Assembly: GCA_964479125.1 (NCBI GenBank)
Contig: CAYZJK010000012.1
Coordinates: 1 to 22,709, forward strand
Direction: 5' to 3'
Source of the DNA: CAYZJK01 sp964479125
GTDB lineage: Bacteria; Patescibacteriota; Saccharimonadia; Saccharimonadales; Saccharimonadaceae
DNA length: 22,709 nucleotides
Below are positions 12,756 through 20,133 of this stretch, one piece after another (position 1 is the stretch's first letter; each line of letters opens with the position of its first letter). Under the pieces are notes generated by a model that saw only the letters and a program-made list of their open reading frames with translations, did not search any database and had not been told where the DNA came from. Both the position numbers and the translations under genes were made by a program.

Positions 12756-15254
12756 ATGATGCGTTATAACCCAACTGAAATAGAACCAAAGTGGCAGGCC
12801 GTCTGGGAAAAAGAGGGCACTTACGAAGTAGACTTAAACGACACTTCTAAAAAGAAGTATTATGCATTCAGTATGCTGCCAGGCATAACTGGTGCAGGAA
12901 TTCATATTGGACACGGTCGTACCTATCAGTTCTCTGACATCAAAGTTCGTGCAAAAAGGCAGCAGGGTTATAACGCTTACCATCCAATCGGTTGGGATAG
13001 CTTTGGTTTGCCGGTTGAAAACTACGCCATCAAGATTGGCGAGAGTCCACGAAAGGCACATGATACAGCGCTGGTTAACTTTAAGACTCAACTGAAGCGA
13101 CTTGGTTTTAGCTATGATTGGTCTAAAGAAATAAGCACAGCAGATCCTGAGTATTACAAATGGACGCAGTGGATTTTCACTGAGCTATACAAGCATGGCC
13201 TAGCCTATCAGAAAGAGCAGCCACAGTGGTGGTGTGAGACCGACAATACGGTGCTTGCTAACGAGCAGGTAGAGGGCGGCAAGTGTTGGCGCTGTGGCAA
13301 CCTAGTTACCAAGAAACGGCTAAAGCAGTGGTTCTTTAAGATTACAGAGTATGCTGATGAGATTCTAGAGGCGACTGACGAGCTAGATTGGACGCCGATG
13401 GTGAAGACAATGCAGAAGAACTGGATCGGTCGTTCTCAGGGTGCAGAGATTGAATTTGAAATTAGTGAAACTGAGCATAAGATAAAAGTATTTACGACAC
13501 GGCCAGATACGCTATTTGGGGCAACCTTCCTAGTGCTTGCGCCTGAGCATAACTTAGTTGATGAAATAACTACTCCCCAGGCACGCGACATGGTTAATGC
13601 GTACCGTGAAGAGGCGGCTCGTAAGACAGACGTAGAGCGCATGAATGAGAACCGTGAGAAGACCGGAGTCTTTACGGGGGCTTATTCAACTAACCCTGCA
13701 ACTGGTGAGAAGATGCCAATTTGGATTGCAGACTATGTCTTAGCAGGCTATGGCACCGGAGCTGTTATGGCGGTACCAGGTCATGACCAACGAGACTTTG
13801 AGTTCGCTGATAAATACGACCTTCCAATCGTACGAGTAATTGAAAAACCAGAAGATAGCACTGAAGAAGGTGCTTATACTGGCGAAGGAAAAATGATTAA
13901 TAGCGGCCACTTTGACGGTCGCCAAAGCTCTGAAGTGCGCGAAAACATCTTTGAGTGGATGGAAGGCAATGGTATTGGTGAAGCTAAGACTATCTACAAG
14001 ATGCATGACTGGCTGATTAGTCGTCAGCGCTACTGGGGTGCGCCAATCCCAATGGTATTTGTCGATGGCTATGATCCAATTCCAGTGGCTGACTCTTGTC
14101 TTCCAGTCGTGTTGCCTGAGGTTGAAGACTTTAAGCCGACTGGCGGCAACACCTCTGTCTTGGCTGCGGTTGATGACTGGGTGAGAGTTTGGGTTAATGT
14201 GAAGACTGGTGAGACTGTGTCAATTACTGAGCCTAAACCTGAGGGCGAAGATTGGCATGAGGGTAGGCGAGAGACCGATACCTTAGACGGCTATGCATGT
14301 AGCAGCTGGTACTTCATTCGCTACCTAGATCCTCATAATGACAAAGAACCATGGAGCAAGGAAAGGTTAGCTAACTGGGCGCCAGTAGATTTCTATAATG
14401 GTGCTGATCACGCAGTTGCTCACTTGCTATACAGCCGTTTCTGGATGCGCTTCTTCCATAAGCTAGGCTTAGTGCCAACCCCAGAGCCATTTAAGCGCAT
14501 GATGTATAACGCCTATATCATGGCGCCAGATGGTGAGAAAATGAGTAAGTCTAAGGGTAATGTAATTGACCCGGTCGAGATTATGGACAGTGGCTACGGT
14601 GCAGACAGCCTAAGGCTTTACGAAATGTTTATCGCCCCATACGACCAAGATGCACCTTGGGATACTCGTGGTGTACCAGGTATGTATCGCTTCTTAAATC
14701 GAGTTTGGAATCTAACCGGTGAATACCTTGAAGTGTCTGACGGCAAGGTGGATGAGTCGACTCAAAAAGAGATCCAGCGCATCACTCACAGTGTAGTTAA
14801 GAAAGTAACTGAAGATATTGAAGATGAAAAGTTCAACACAGCAGTGTCTTCAATGATGGAGGCGGTAAACGCTCTATATAAGATCAAAGAATCGACCCCA
14901 GTTGTTAAGAATAAGGTTTGGCGGGAGTCTATCGAGTCACTTCTTACAGTACTAGCGCCTTTTGCTCCGCACTTAACTGAAGAGCTGTGGCATCAAATGG
15001 GTCATGAATCTACTATTCATAAAGACAACTGGCCAATCTGGGATGAGTCGCTTATCGCTAAGGATGTAATTACTATTGCCGTTCAGGTTAATGGCAAGCT
15101 TCGTGGAGAGATTGAAGTTTCGGCTGATATGCCTGAGGAAGAAGTTAAGATGGCAGCGCTGGCACACGAGCGTGTAGCTTCATATGTGGCAGAAAAAGAA
15201 CCGACCCGGGTTATTTATGTCCCAGGTCGACTCGTTAGCGTAGTGGTGAAGTAG
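12756..15254 (+). CDS. leuS: Leucyl-tRNA synthetase
   Basis: The 832-residue class I synthetase charges tRNA-Leu. The first signature H-I-G-H is at 50-53, after A-F-S-M-L-P-G. W-D-S-F-G-L-P-V-E-N-Y-A (80-91) and the zinc-knuckle region with C160 and C177/C180 follow. The editing domain contains F-T-T-R-P-D-T-L-F-G-A (246-256) and G-Y-G-T-G-A-V-M-A-V-P-G-H-D-Q-R-D (331-347), so proofreading should be intact. R-E-T-D-T-L-D (505-511) and the second signature K-M-S-K-S (595-599) complete the catalytic core. The anticodon-binding and C-terminal domains run to the end. Length is typical. ATG 12756 or the adjacent ATG 12759 is the start; neither has a Shine-Dalgarno site. It is convergent with the next gene, with only 3 nt between stop codons. 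Confidence 0.98.
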   Translation: MMRYNPTEIEPKWQAVWEKEGTYEVDLNDTSKKKYYAFSMLPGITGAGIHIGHGRTYQFSDIKVRAKRQQGYNAYHPIGWDSFGLPVENYAIKIGESPRKAHDTALVNFKTQLKRLGFSYDWSKEISTADPEYYKWTQWIFTELYKHGLAYQKEQPQWWCETDNTVLANEQVEGGKCWRCGNLVTKKRLKQWFFKITEYADEILEATDELDWTPMVKTMQKNWIGRSQGAEIEFEISETEHKIKVFTTRPDTLFGATFLVLAPEHNLVDEITTPQARDMVNAYREEAARKTDVERMNENREKTGVFTGAYSTNPATGEKMPIWIADYVLAGYGTGAVMAVPGHDQRDFEFADKYDLPIVRVIEKPEDSTEEGAYTGEGKMINSGHFDGRQSSEVRENIFEWMEGNGIGEAKTIYKMHDWLISRQRYWGAPIPMVFVDGYDPIPVADSCLPVVLPEVEDFKPTGGNTSVLAAVDDWVRVWVNVKTGETVSITEPKPEGEDWHEGRRETDTLDGYACSSWYFIRYLDPHNDKEPWSKERLANWAPVDFYNGADHAVAHLLYSRFWMRFFHKLGLVPTPEPFKRMMYNAYIMAPDGEKMSKSKGNVIDPVEIMDSGYGADSLRLYEMFIAPYDQDAPWDTRGVPGMYRFLNRVWNLTGEYLEVSDGKVDESTQKEIQRITHSVVKKVTEDIEDEKFNTAVSSMMEAVNALYKIKESTPVVKNKVWRESIESLLTVLAPFAPHLTEELWHQMGHESTIHKDNWPIWDESLIAKDVITIAVQVNGKLRGEIEVSADMPEEEVKMAALAHERVASYVAEKEPTRVIYVPGRLVSVVVK

Positions 15255-15257
15255 AGG

Positions 15258-15896
15258 TTATCTAACTTCTACTGGTTCTATGTCGTCGCTTTTGGTGTCG
15301 CCAATATACGCCTTGGCCTTTGCACTTGATACCCAGACTAATCCGTCTGAGTCAGACGAAAGTTTAGCTTGTAGGTCTTCAGGAAGTTCTTCTACAGGTA
15401 TGCCGATCCAGTCTGGATTGTTGTAACCCTCATGGTGGGCAATAGGAATATCTTCCTGCTTACTTACTTCATAGTTAATATCTATTGTGCGGCCACCTTC
15501 TTCAACTTCGTGTAGAAGGTTAGGTGGTTCATGATTGCCAGTTACCTTAGGTGCTGACCTTAGTCGTGCACCATCTTTAAGGTTAATTGTAATAGTATCG
15601 CCATCGGCTGGTGATTCATAAGTGTCAAAGTCACTTACGTCAATACTATGTACGCCTGTTTCATGGTTATTAGCTGGTTCAGTTTCAGTGTTGGTAGGTA
15701 GGAAGTGGTTAAAGCCTGCCCCTAGTGCAAGGGTAATTGCACCGGCACCTAGCAGTTTTTGATCTCGCTTACGTCGTTTTTCTTCTTTTTCTTTTGCATC
15801 TTTAATCTTATTGCCAATCTCGTTACTATAGGCTTCTAGCTCTTTAGACATAATATTTTTATTGAATGTATTTTTGCTTGTGTTGAACTTATTCAT
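15258..15896 (-). CDS. Membrane-anchored protein with SH3-like external domain
   Basis: The 212-residue protein has a charged helical cytoplasmic part (about 15-48, with K-E-K-E-E-K-R-R-K-R), one membrane helix (about 49-66) and an external domain. D-G-A-R-L-R-S-A-P-K-V-T-G, then W-I-G-I-P-V-E-E-L and G-L-V-W-V-S-S-A-K-A-K-A-Y, resemble a bacterial SH3 (SH3b) fold. Such domains bind peptidoglycan or its peptides; that role is inferred. ATG 15896 is chosen because a consensus promoter (TTGACA, 17 nt, TAATAT) ends 7 nt before it, so it would be leaderless. The longer in-frame reading to 15968 would place the promoter inside the gene. An internal ATG at 15851 is also possible. Confidence 0.7.
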   Translation of the reverse strand: MNKFNTSKNTFNKNIMSKELEAYSNEIGNKIKDAKEKEEKRRKRDQKLLGAGAITLALGAGFNHFLPTNTETEPANNHETGVHSIDVSDFDTYESPADGDTITINLKDGARLRSAPKVTGNHEPPNLLHEVEEGGRTIDINYEVSKQEDIPIAHHEGYNNPDWIGIPVEELPEDLQAKLSSDSDGLVWVSSAKAKAYIGDTKSDDIEPVEVR

Positions 15897-15903
15897 GTTT
15901 GTA

Positions 15904-15932
15904 ATATTAGCATAACCATTATGTTTTGTCAA
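15904..15932 (-). promoter_or_regulatory. Consensus promoter with leaderless start for the SH3-like gene
   Basis: On the minus strand TTGACA (15932-15927), a 17-nt spacer and TAATAT (15909-15904) are followed after 7 nt by ATG 15896. Confidence 0.75.
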
Positions 15933-15961
15933 CACTAGCTTCATTTTTACAGTAGTAGTCA

Positions 15962-15990
15962 TTGACAAGAAGGCTATAAGTTGTTTTTAT
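15962..15990 (+). promoter_or_regulatory. Promoter of the hypothetical gene at 16011
   Basis: TTGACA (15962-15967), 17 nt and a weak TTTTAT (15985-15990) would start transcription near 15997. It is back-to-back with the SH3-like gene's promoter, 30 nt away. Confidence 0.4.
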
Positions 15991-16010
15991 CAAAGAGTCT
16001 CATGTGAGGC

Positions 16011-16694
16011 ATGTCTTCTGTTCCTAGTAAGGAGTTTAAGGTGAAGATTGTACTTTCTACCCAACCAAACCCATCAGTGGCCTATCTGACGTCTGGCGAG
16101 AAGTTGTCTGATGTCTATAGGGGTCCAATTAGTGATAAGCTTACTCAAGAGTTCGCTGAAGTTGTCGGCCTCGTCTGTTTCGCTGAGCGTTTGATTGAGC
16201 TTGAGGCTTCGCTTCGCCAAGGTCAGACACAGGTGAGTAAGAATCAGGTCGAAGTTCGTAGCTATAAGAGGAAGGATGCTTACTTCCATATGCTGCGTCG
16301 GACATTCTTTGATTCTAATTTCAAGAGCACGCTCTTTGAGATGCTAGAGCCTGTGAGTGGACAGATGTCCTTAATCCCTAATCAGGGGTTGGTGGCATTG
16401 TATGCTTATCTGATCGAGCGCGTGTATGCCGATAAGGCAGAGCTGCGTCGCAAGTTGGCTAGGTCTATTCATGCTATCTCAGAGCCAGACCGTCCGAGGC
16501 TTACTCTAGTCCGACCTGATCTTAGTGTTCAGTCGGCAGAGATTGAGGTTCTCTCTTCTAGTAGTGAGCGAGCGCTCGATCGTGTAGTCTTCGTGCTTGC
16601 ACGGTCGGCCGTTCAGTTCATGACTGAGCTAGATGAGAGGATCTGGAGGCGATTCGTCTCAACTCTGCCAGGTGATTTGCTGGTGGTAGGGTAG
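16011..16694 (+). CDS. Hypothetical soluble protein
   Basis: The 227-residue protein has no signal peptide or membrane helix and is mostly helical and charged, with F-A-E-V-V-G-L-V-C-F-A-E-R-L-I-E-L-E-A-S near the start, Y-F-H-M-L-R-R-T-F-F in the middle and R-A-L-D-R-V-V-F-V-L-A-R-S-A-V-Q near the end. No family is recognised. Two starts are possible. ATG 16011 has no usable ribosome binding site. GTG 16041 has AAGGAG 6 nt upstream, giving 217 residues and a leader of about 44 nt, and may be the true start. It is a single-gene unit with its own promoter and terminator, divergent from the SH3-like gene. Confidence 0.65.
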   Translation: MSSVPSKEFKVKIVLSTQPNPSVAYLTSGEKLSDVYRGPISDKLTQEFAEVVGLVCFAERLIELEASLRQGQTQVSKNQVEVRSYKRKDAYFHMLRRTFFDSNFKSTLFEMLEPVSGQMSLIPNQGLVALYAYLIERVYADKAELRRKLARSIHAISEPDRPRLTLVRPDLSVQSAEIEVLSSSSERALDRVVFVLARSAVQFMTELDERIWRRFVSTLPGDLLVVG

Positions 16695-16699
16695 CCATT

Positions 16700-16735
16700 G
16701 TCCCGATGCTTTTATAGTGTCGGGACTTTTTATTT
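16700..16735 (+). terminator. Intrinsic terminator of the 16011 gene
   Basis: Stem GTCCCGA/TCGGGAC with a 13-nt loop is followed by TTTTTATTT. Confidence 0.85.
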
Positions 16736-16779
16736 ATGTCCACCCCTTAAAAGACATATCTAAATAGTAATTTAGCACC

Positions 16780-16808
16780 TTGAAAACATCGTTAAAATAG
16801 GCTATAGT
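16780..16808 (+). promoter_or_regulatory. Promoter of the rpmF-nusB-nudix-rnc operon
   Basis: TTGAAA (16780-16785), a 17-nt spacer and TATAGT (16803-16808) give a start near 16815 and a leader of about 34 nt with AAGGAGA (16834-16840). Confidence 0.7.
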
Positions 16809-16848
16809 TAGTAGAAGTTTTAGTTATTAGTAAAAGGAGAAGACTGAT

Positions 16849-16998
16849 ATGGCACAGCCAAAGAAGCAAAGCAGTCCACGTAAAACAGGTCTACGCCGAA
16901 GCCATCTCGTATTGAAGTTAGCTCGTCGAGTAAATGCTACCTCACCGGTAAAAGCATATACAACAAAGCGTGAATCAGGTAAAAATCTAGCACGCTAG
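16849..16998 (+). CDS. rpmF: Ribosomal protein bL32, short zinc-free form
   Basis: The 49-residue basic protein starts M-A-Q-P-K-K-Q-S-S-P-R-K-T-G-L-R-R-S-H-L, the bL32 pattern P-K-K/R-x-x-S-x-x-R-x-x-x-R-R-S/T-H. It ends in a short basic tail with no cysteine. Many bL32 proteins carry a C-x-x-C zinc motif in the second half; this is the C-minus form and is also a few residues shorter than usual. It is part of the 50S subunit near the tunnel exit. AAGGAGA lies 8 nt before the ATG. It is followed at 46 nt by nusB and probably heads that operon. The assignment rests on the N-terminal pattern. Confidence 0.85.
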   Translation: MAQPKKQSSPRKTGLRRSHLVLKLARRVNATSPVKAYTTKRESGKNLAR

Positions 16999-17044
16999 TG
17001 TTAGTTTTAGATAAAAATAATACGAAAGAAAGAACACAAACGAC

Positions 17045-17506
17045 ATGGCTTCGAATCGTCACTTAGGCAGAATTGTCGCTCTGCAGACCTTATATGAATA
17101 CGAGTTTCGTTCAACGGATGAGGAGAAGATAAACTCAACCGAATTGATAGAGCGTAACCTCGAGCGATATAAGGACGAGATAGGTGATATCGATTTTATT
17201 CACCGTATTACCAACGGTGTTATTGAGCATACTCAAGAATTAGATTCTAAGCTGCAGCCAATTGCACCTGACTGGCCACTAGAGCAAGTTGCTCGAATCG
17301 ACAGGAATATTCTAAGGATAGGGCTTTATGAGCTCCTATACTGCGCTGATGATGTCCCAGCTAGGGTAGCAATTAACGAAGCAGTTGAATTAGCCAAGTC
17401 GTTTGGTTCTGATAACTCAAGCAAGTTCATTAATGGCGTATTAGGTACGGCATACAGAACGCTTGTTGAGGGTCAAACCGATGACAGCACAGCCGAAGTT
17501 CGATAA
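17045..17506 (+). CDS. nusB: Transcription antitermination factor NusB
   Basis: The 153-residue helical protein matches NusB from end to end: R-x-L-G-R-I-V-A-L-Q-T-L-Y-E-Y-E-F near the start, W-P-L-E-Q-V-A-R-I-D-R-N-I-L-R-I-G-x-Y-E-L-L (78-99) in the middle, and P-A-R-V-A-I-N-E-A-V-E-L-A-K-S-F-G (104-120) followed by S-S-K-F-I-N-G-V-L-G (124-133). With NusE (ribosomal protein uS10) it binds boxA RNA to keep RNA polymerase processive on rRNA operons. It lies between rpmF and the nudix gene and overlaps the latter by 26 nt, so the two are probably translationally coupled. Confidence 0.96.
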   Translation: MASNRHLGRIVALQTLYEYEFRSTDEEKINSTELIERNLERYKDEIGDIDFIHRITNGVIEHTQELDSKLQPIAPDWPLEQVARIDRNILRIGLYELLYCADDVPARVAINEAVELAKSFGSDNSSKFINGVLGTAYRTLVEGQTDDSTAEVR

Positions 17507-17975
17507 ATTTAAGAAGTATTTCAAAAAGAAACCTTCTATACAGCAGATTGTGCGCGAGCCTACCGCAGGTGGTATTGTCTTTCGTCGCAACAAAGATAAT
17601 GAAGTAGAAATACTTTTAATCCAGGACGCTAAAGATCGCTGGACTATTCCTAAGGGTCACATCGAAGAGGGTGAGACTGCGCAGCAGACCGCTAAGCGAG
17701 AGATTGGCGAAGAGGCTGGATTGTATGATTTAGATATGCTGAGCTGGCTAGGTAAGATTCATTTCAGATATCGACGAATTGATAAGTTAGTCCTTATGAC
17801 CACTCAAATTTATCTAGTCCGAGCTAAGGGTGATACAGATAGTATTCGAAAAGAAGAGTGGATGAACGGCATTCAATGGTTTAAGTTTAGTGACGCACTT
17901 GAAGCTATTGAGTATGAGGATATTGGTAAATTAATGTTATTAGCTATGAAAAGGATAAGGCAGGACAATCTTTAA
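17481..17975 (+). CDS. Nudix hydrolase
   Basis: The 164-residue protein has a basic head (F-D-K-F-K-K-Y-F-K-K-K, 7-17), then T-A-G-G-I-V-F-R-R (28-36) leading into a perfect Nudix box at 59-81: Gly59, Glu65, Arg73-Glu74, Glu77-Glu78 and Gly80. W-T-I-P-K-G-H (54-60) resembles members acting on diadenosine polyphosphates or other nucleotides (MutT/Ap4A group); the substrate is not determined. ATG 17481 is chosen over an in-frame start at 17463 because GAGGG lies before it and the overlap with nusB is then 26 nt. rnc begins 2 nt after its stop, so the two are tightly linked. Confidence 0.9.
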   Translation: MTAQPKFDKFKKYFKKKPSIQQIVREPTAGGIVFRRNKDNEVEILLIQDAKDRWTIPKGHIEEGETAQQTAKREIGEEAGLYDLDMLSWLGKIHFRYRRIDKLVLMTTQIYLVRAKGDTDSIRKEEWMNGIQWFKFSDALEAIEYEDIGKLMLLAMKRIRQDNL

Positions 17976-17977
17976 TT

Positions 17978-18718
17978 ATGAGTGGCATGCAAAAGGAGCC
18001 ATATCGAGAATTCGCTCGAACAGTTATCGGGTTTGAGTTTGAAAACATAGACATACTAATTACTGCGTTCACTCATCGCAGTTACGTTAATGAACATCGC
18101 AAGAGTGTACAAGAGCATAATGAACGACTAGAGTTCTTAGGTGATGCTGTTCTAGAGCTTGTAGTGACTGATTATTTATTCAACAATCACAAAGAGCCAG
18201 AAGGTATACTTACTGGTTGGCGTTCTGCCTTAGTTAGAACTGAGAGTATCGGTGCCACCGGACAGAAGCTAGGTTATGAGCCTTTGATCCGTATGTCTAA
18301 GGGTGAGAAGCATGGTAGCGATCGAGCACGGCAACAAATACTTGCCAATGCTTTTGAGGCATTGGTAGGGGCAATCTATATCGAGCGTGGTTATGATGAA
18401 GCGGCTAAGTTTATTACTAAGCACATCATATCTAAGCTGGATGCAATTCTAGAGGATGGCTCTTGGCGAGATCCGAAATCCCACCTCCAAGAGATTTCTC
18501 AACGAATCGACAATCACACACCGCAGTACCGAGTGTTAAGCGAATCTGGCCCAGATCACGACAAGGTATTTAACGTAGGAGTGTTCGTTGGTGACAAGAT
18601 GATGGGCGAGGGTCAAGGTCCAAGCAAGCAGGTTGGTCAACAGCAGGCTGCAAGAGCTGCTGTTTTAAAGTACAAACAACAGATGAAACAGATTGACACT
18701 TCTAGTAAAACAGTGTAG
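17978..18718 (+). CDS. rnc: Ribonuclease III
   Basis: The 246-residue enzyme cuts double-stranded RNA, including rRNA precursors. The RNase III signature N-E-R-L-E-F-L-G-D-A-V-L-E-L is at 48-61, with metal ligands Glu52 and Asp56. The second metal site lies in A-N-A-F-E-A-L-V-G-A-I-Y (123-134) with Glu127 and Asn124, where the commoner residue is Asp. A double-stranded RNA binding domain follows (about 165-236): D-P-K-S-H-L-Q-E, G-P-D-H-D-K-V-F-N-V-G-V and K-Q-V-G-Q-Q-Q-A-A-R-A-A (217-228). Length is slightly above the bacterial average. It is the last gene of the rpmF-nusB-nudix-rnc run; rpsP follows with its own promoter. Confidence 0.97.
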   Translation: MSGMQKEPYREFARTVIGFEFENIDILITAFTHRSYVNEHRKSVQEHNERLEFLGDAVLELVVTDYLFNNHKEPEGILTGWRSALVRTESIGATGQKLGYEPLIRMSKGEKHGSDRARQQILANAFEALVGAIYIERGYDEAAKFITKHIISKLDAILEDGSWRDPKSHLQEISQRIDNHTPQYRVLSESGPDHDKVFNVGVFVGDKMMGEGQGPSKQVGQQQAARAAVLKYKQQMKQIDTSSKTV

Positions 18719-18733
18719 AATCGTTAGAGAATT

Positions 18734-18739
18734 TATAAT
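18734..18739 (+). promoter_or_regulatory. -10 box (TATAAT) of rpsP
   Basis: TATAAT gives a start near 18746 and a leader of about 26 nt with AAAGGAAG before ATG 18772. No clear -35. Confidence 0.5.
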
Positions 18740-18771
18740 AAAACAAGAGAGATAAAGGAAGTTTTAATTTT

Positions 18772-19104
18772 ATGCTCGCAATCCGATTGCAACGAGTTGG
18801 CCGAAAAGGTCATCCTGTCTACCGAGTGGCTGTTCAGGAAGCTCACCGACACCCATCAAGCGGACGTATCGTAGAATACGTTGGTATCTATGACCCACAT
18901 ACAAAGAAGTCGTCAATCAAGGTAGAAAATGCTGAACGACGACTTAGCCAGGGTGCTCAGCCAACACCACGTGTTGCACGAATCCTAAAAGATGCTGGCG
19001 TTAAGCTGCCATCATGGGTAAAAGAGCCATCAGAGAAGAAGAGTAAAATCCGAAACCCTGAAAAGCTACGCAAGAACCAGCCAAAAGAAGAATCTGAAGA
19101 TTAG
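18772..19104 (+). CDS. rpsP: Ribosomal protein bS16
   Basis: The 110-residue protein shows the bS16 pattern throughout: M-L-A-I-R-L-Q-R-V-G-R-K-G-H-P-V-Y-R-V-A-V-Q-E at the start, then G-R-I-V-E-Y-V-G-I-Y-D-P and R-L-S-Q-G-A-Q-P-T-P-R-V-A-R-I-L-K-D-A-G-V. A charged tail follows the core (from about residue 85). It belongs to the 30S subunit and is needed for its assembly. AAAGGAAG precedes the ATG. In many bacteria it opens the cluster rpsP-khpA-rimM-trmD-rplS; here only khpA follows directly, after a terminator. Confidence 0.97.
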   Translation: MLAIRLQRVGRKGHPVYRVAVQEAHRHPSSGRIVEYVGIYDPHTKKSSIKVENAERRLSQGAQPTPRVARILKDAGVKLPSWVKEPSEKKSKIRNPEKLRKNQPKEESED

Positions 19105-19110
19105 TAAATA

Positions 19111-19138
19111 AAACCTCTCGCTCTCGAGAGGTTTTTAC
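19111..19138 (+). terminator. Intrinsic terminator of rpsP
   Basis: A 10-bp perfect stem AAACCTCTCG/CGAGAGGTTT with loop CTCT is followed by TTACTT. Confidence 0.9.
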
Positions 19139-19195
19139 TTTGCTGGAACTTATTCACAGTAGGAGGCTAACTCGAATTATTGCTCATGCTTAGTG

Positions 19196-19204
19196 TGCTA
19201 CAAT
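19196..19204 (+). promoter_or_regulatory. Extended -10 promoter of khpA
   Basis: TGCTACAAT is an extended -10 (TGn plus TACAAT). The start would be near 19211, leaving a leader of about 40 nt with GGAGGGG before ATG 19251. Confidence 0.5.
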
Positions 19205-19250
19205 TAGAGTACGATAAGACAAGAGACCGTAACGGCAATGGAGGGGCATA

Positions 19251-19628
19251 ATGTCGACAATAGATCAGCAATTTGTAGAGTATATCGTAAAATCACTTGT
19301 AGGAAATCCGGATGACGTTAAAGTCGACCGTATGATTGACGAGAAAGGTGTCCTCTTAACACTAACTGTTAATCCAGACGACCTTGGACGGGTAATTGGT
19401 AAGCGGGGCGTAACAGCTCAAAGTCTACGAACATTACTGCGTGCACTAGGCACAAAAAACGATGCAAGGTACAACCTAAAAATCGTAAATAATGATGATT
19501 TTAGCCAAGAAGGTCGAGCAGAATCTGATACTGTGGATAACTCATCAGATGAAGATGTGGATAAGGGCTCTAACTACGCTGAAAACGCTAGGAAAGAGCT
19601 TGCAGAACTCGACGACCTAGATGTATAA
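19251..19628 (+). CDS. khpA: KH-domain RNA-binding protein KhpA
   Basis: The 125-residue protein has a single type II KH domain: I-V-K-S-L-V-G-N-P-D-D-V (12-23), L-T-V-N-P-D-D-L-G-R-V-I-G-K-R-G (38-53, with the RNA-gripping G-K-R-G loop at 50-53) and S-L-R-T-L-L-R-A-L-G (58-67). An acidic tail follows the KH core (from about 85), longer than in typical KhpA of about 80 residues. KhpA pairs with KhpB in other bacteria and affects RNA turnover and cell elongation. GGAGGGG lies about 6 nt before ATG 19251. It is downstream of rpsP as in many bacteria, but separated by a terminator and its own promoter. Confidence 0.92.
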   Translation: MSTIDQQFVEYIVKSLVGNPDDVKVDRMIDEKGVLLTLTVNPDDLGRVIGKRGVTAQSLRTLLRALGTKNDARYNLKIVNNDDFSQEGRAESDTVDNSSDEDVDKGSNYAENARKELAELDDLDV

Positions 19629-19634
19629 TTAAAA

Positions 19635-19696
19635 CAGTTCGAAAAATAGAACTGCGAGAAAATGAGCTCTATGCGAGCAACTTTTATAAGAGTTGA
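19635..19696 (+). other. Hairpins in the khpA 3' region
   Basis: A 6-bp hairpin CAGTTC/GAACTG (19635-19640 with 19649-19654) is followed by a second stem: CAACT/AGTTG (about 19679-19683 with 19692-19696), extended by GCTCT (from about 19663) pairing with AGAGC just after. The next element is the terminator hairpin at 19712. They could be a 3' untranslated structure or a small RNA. Confidence 0.3.
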
Positions 19697-19711
19697 GAGC
19701 CTTATATGTTC

Positions 19712-19742
19712 ACAAAACCACTCCTTTTTGGGGTGGTTTTGT
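19712..19742 (+). terminator. Strong hairpin terminator of khpA
   Basis: A 13-bp stem (19712-19724 with 19730-19742, one G-U pair) with a loop of five T. The 3' arm carries a TTTT run; there is no separate T tail. Confidence 0.65.
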
Positions 19743-19754
19743 GGTTTAGTGTGT

Positions 19755-19790
19755 TTTTGAAAAATTAAAACCCCTCCTTAATAGAGGGGT
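19755..19790 (-). terminator. Terminator of the minus-strand 83-aa gene
   Basis: On the minus strand ACCCCTC/GAGGGGT (19790-19770) with a 7-nt loop is followed by TTTAATTTTT. It stands tail to tail with the khpA terminator. Confidence 0.75.
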
Positions 19791-19827
19791 GTCTTGCTAG
19801 GCCTCGGATTGAGGCTGGTCTTTTCTG

Positions 19828-20079
19828 TCAGTGCTTATACTCCTTACGATAGCGGTCGTGATCCCTGGGGGTGAAGAGGTAGTGCTGGCCGTTGTATTCG
19901 ACAATGATTTCGCCATTTCGGCTATCGTTCGACACTACGGTAGCTTCAACCAGCTCAGGGTGATCATCGTCACTTTCCTGGTCCCAGATCAGTACAATAT
20001 CTCCGGGCTTGAGGGTGTAATAGCTCCACCACTTTTCTGGGTGATACCCCCTGCTGGGTCGATCCAGACTCTTAGTCAT
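19828..20079 (-). CDS. Small hypothetical protein with Tudor/SH3-like pattern
   Basis: The 83-residue protein is soluble and rich in aromatic and charged residues: W-W-S-Y-Y-T-L-K-P-G-D-I-V-L-I-W-D-Q, V-E-A-T-V-V-S-N-D, I-I-V-E-Y-N-G-Q-H-Y-L-F and a basic tail ending Y-R-K-E-Y-K-H. K-P-G-D-x-V plus strands spaced this way resembles small beta-barrel (SH3, Tudor or KOW-like) proteins, but no family is identified. ATG 20079 is chosen over a longer in-frame start at 20112 because TTAGGA lies just before it. A TATAAC-like box sits about 36-41 nt upstream. It lies within the rpsP-khpA-trmD neighbourhood on the opposite strand. Confidence 0.65.
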   Translation of the reverse strand: MTKSLDRPSRGYHPEKWWSYYTLKPGDIVLIWDQESDDDHPELVEATVVSNDSRNGEIIVEYNGQHYLFTPRDHDRYRKEYKH

Positions 20080-20116
20080 GATGATTCCTAACACTTGTAG
20101 AGAAAAGGACAACTGT

Positions 20117-20122
20117 TATAAT
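20117..20122 (+). promoter_or_regulatory. Possible -10 box in front of a broken gene
   Basis: TATAAT with a TTGTAG 16 nt upstream points toward ATG 20134. The same stretch also reads as a weak TATAAC on the minus strand for the 83-aa gene. Confidence 0.35.
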
Positions 20123-20133
20123 ACAAGATTCCA

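Noticed and set aside
13436..14006. Minus-strand ORFs inside leuS, and similar ones inside ligA, khpA-trmD and other genes
   Set aside because: They lie antisense to well-supported genes, lack promoters and ribosome sites, and their products look like shadow translations.
19180..19251. A 21-codon ORF (ATG 19186) ending in TAATG overlap with khpA, with AGGAGG at 19161
   Set aside because: The ribosome site is too far away, and the likely khpA promoter (-10 at 19199) lies inside the ORF, so main transcripts would not contain it.
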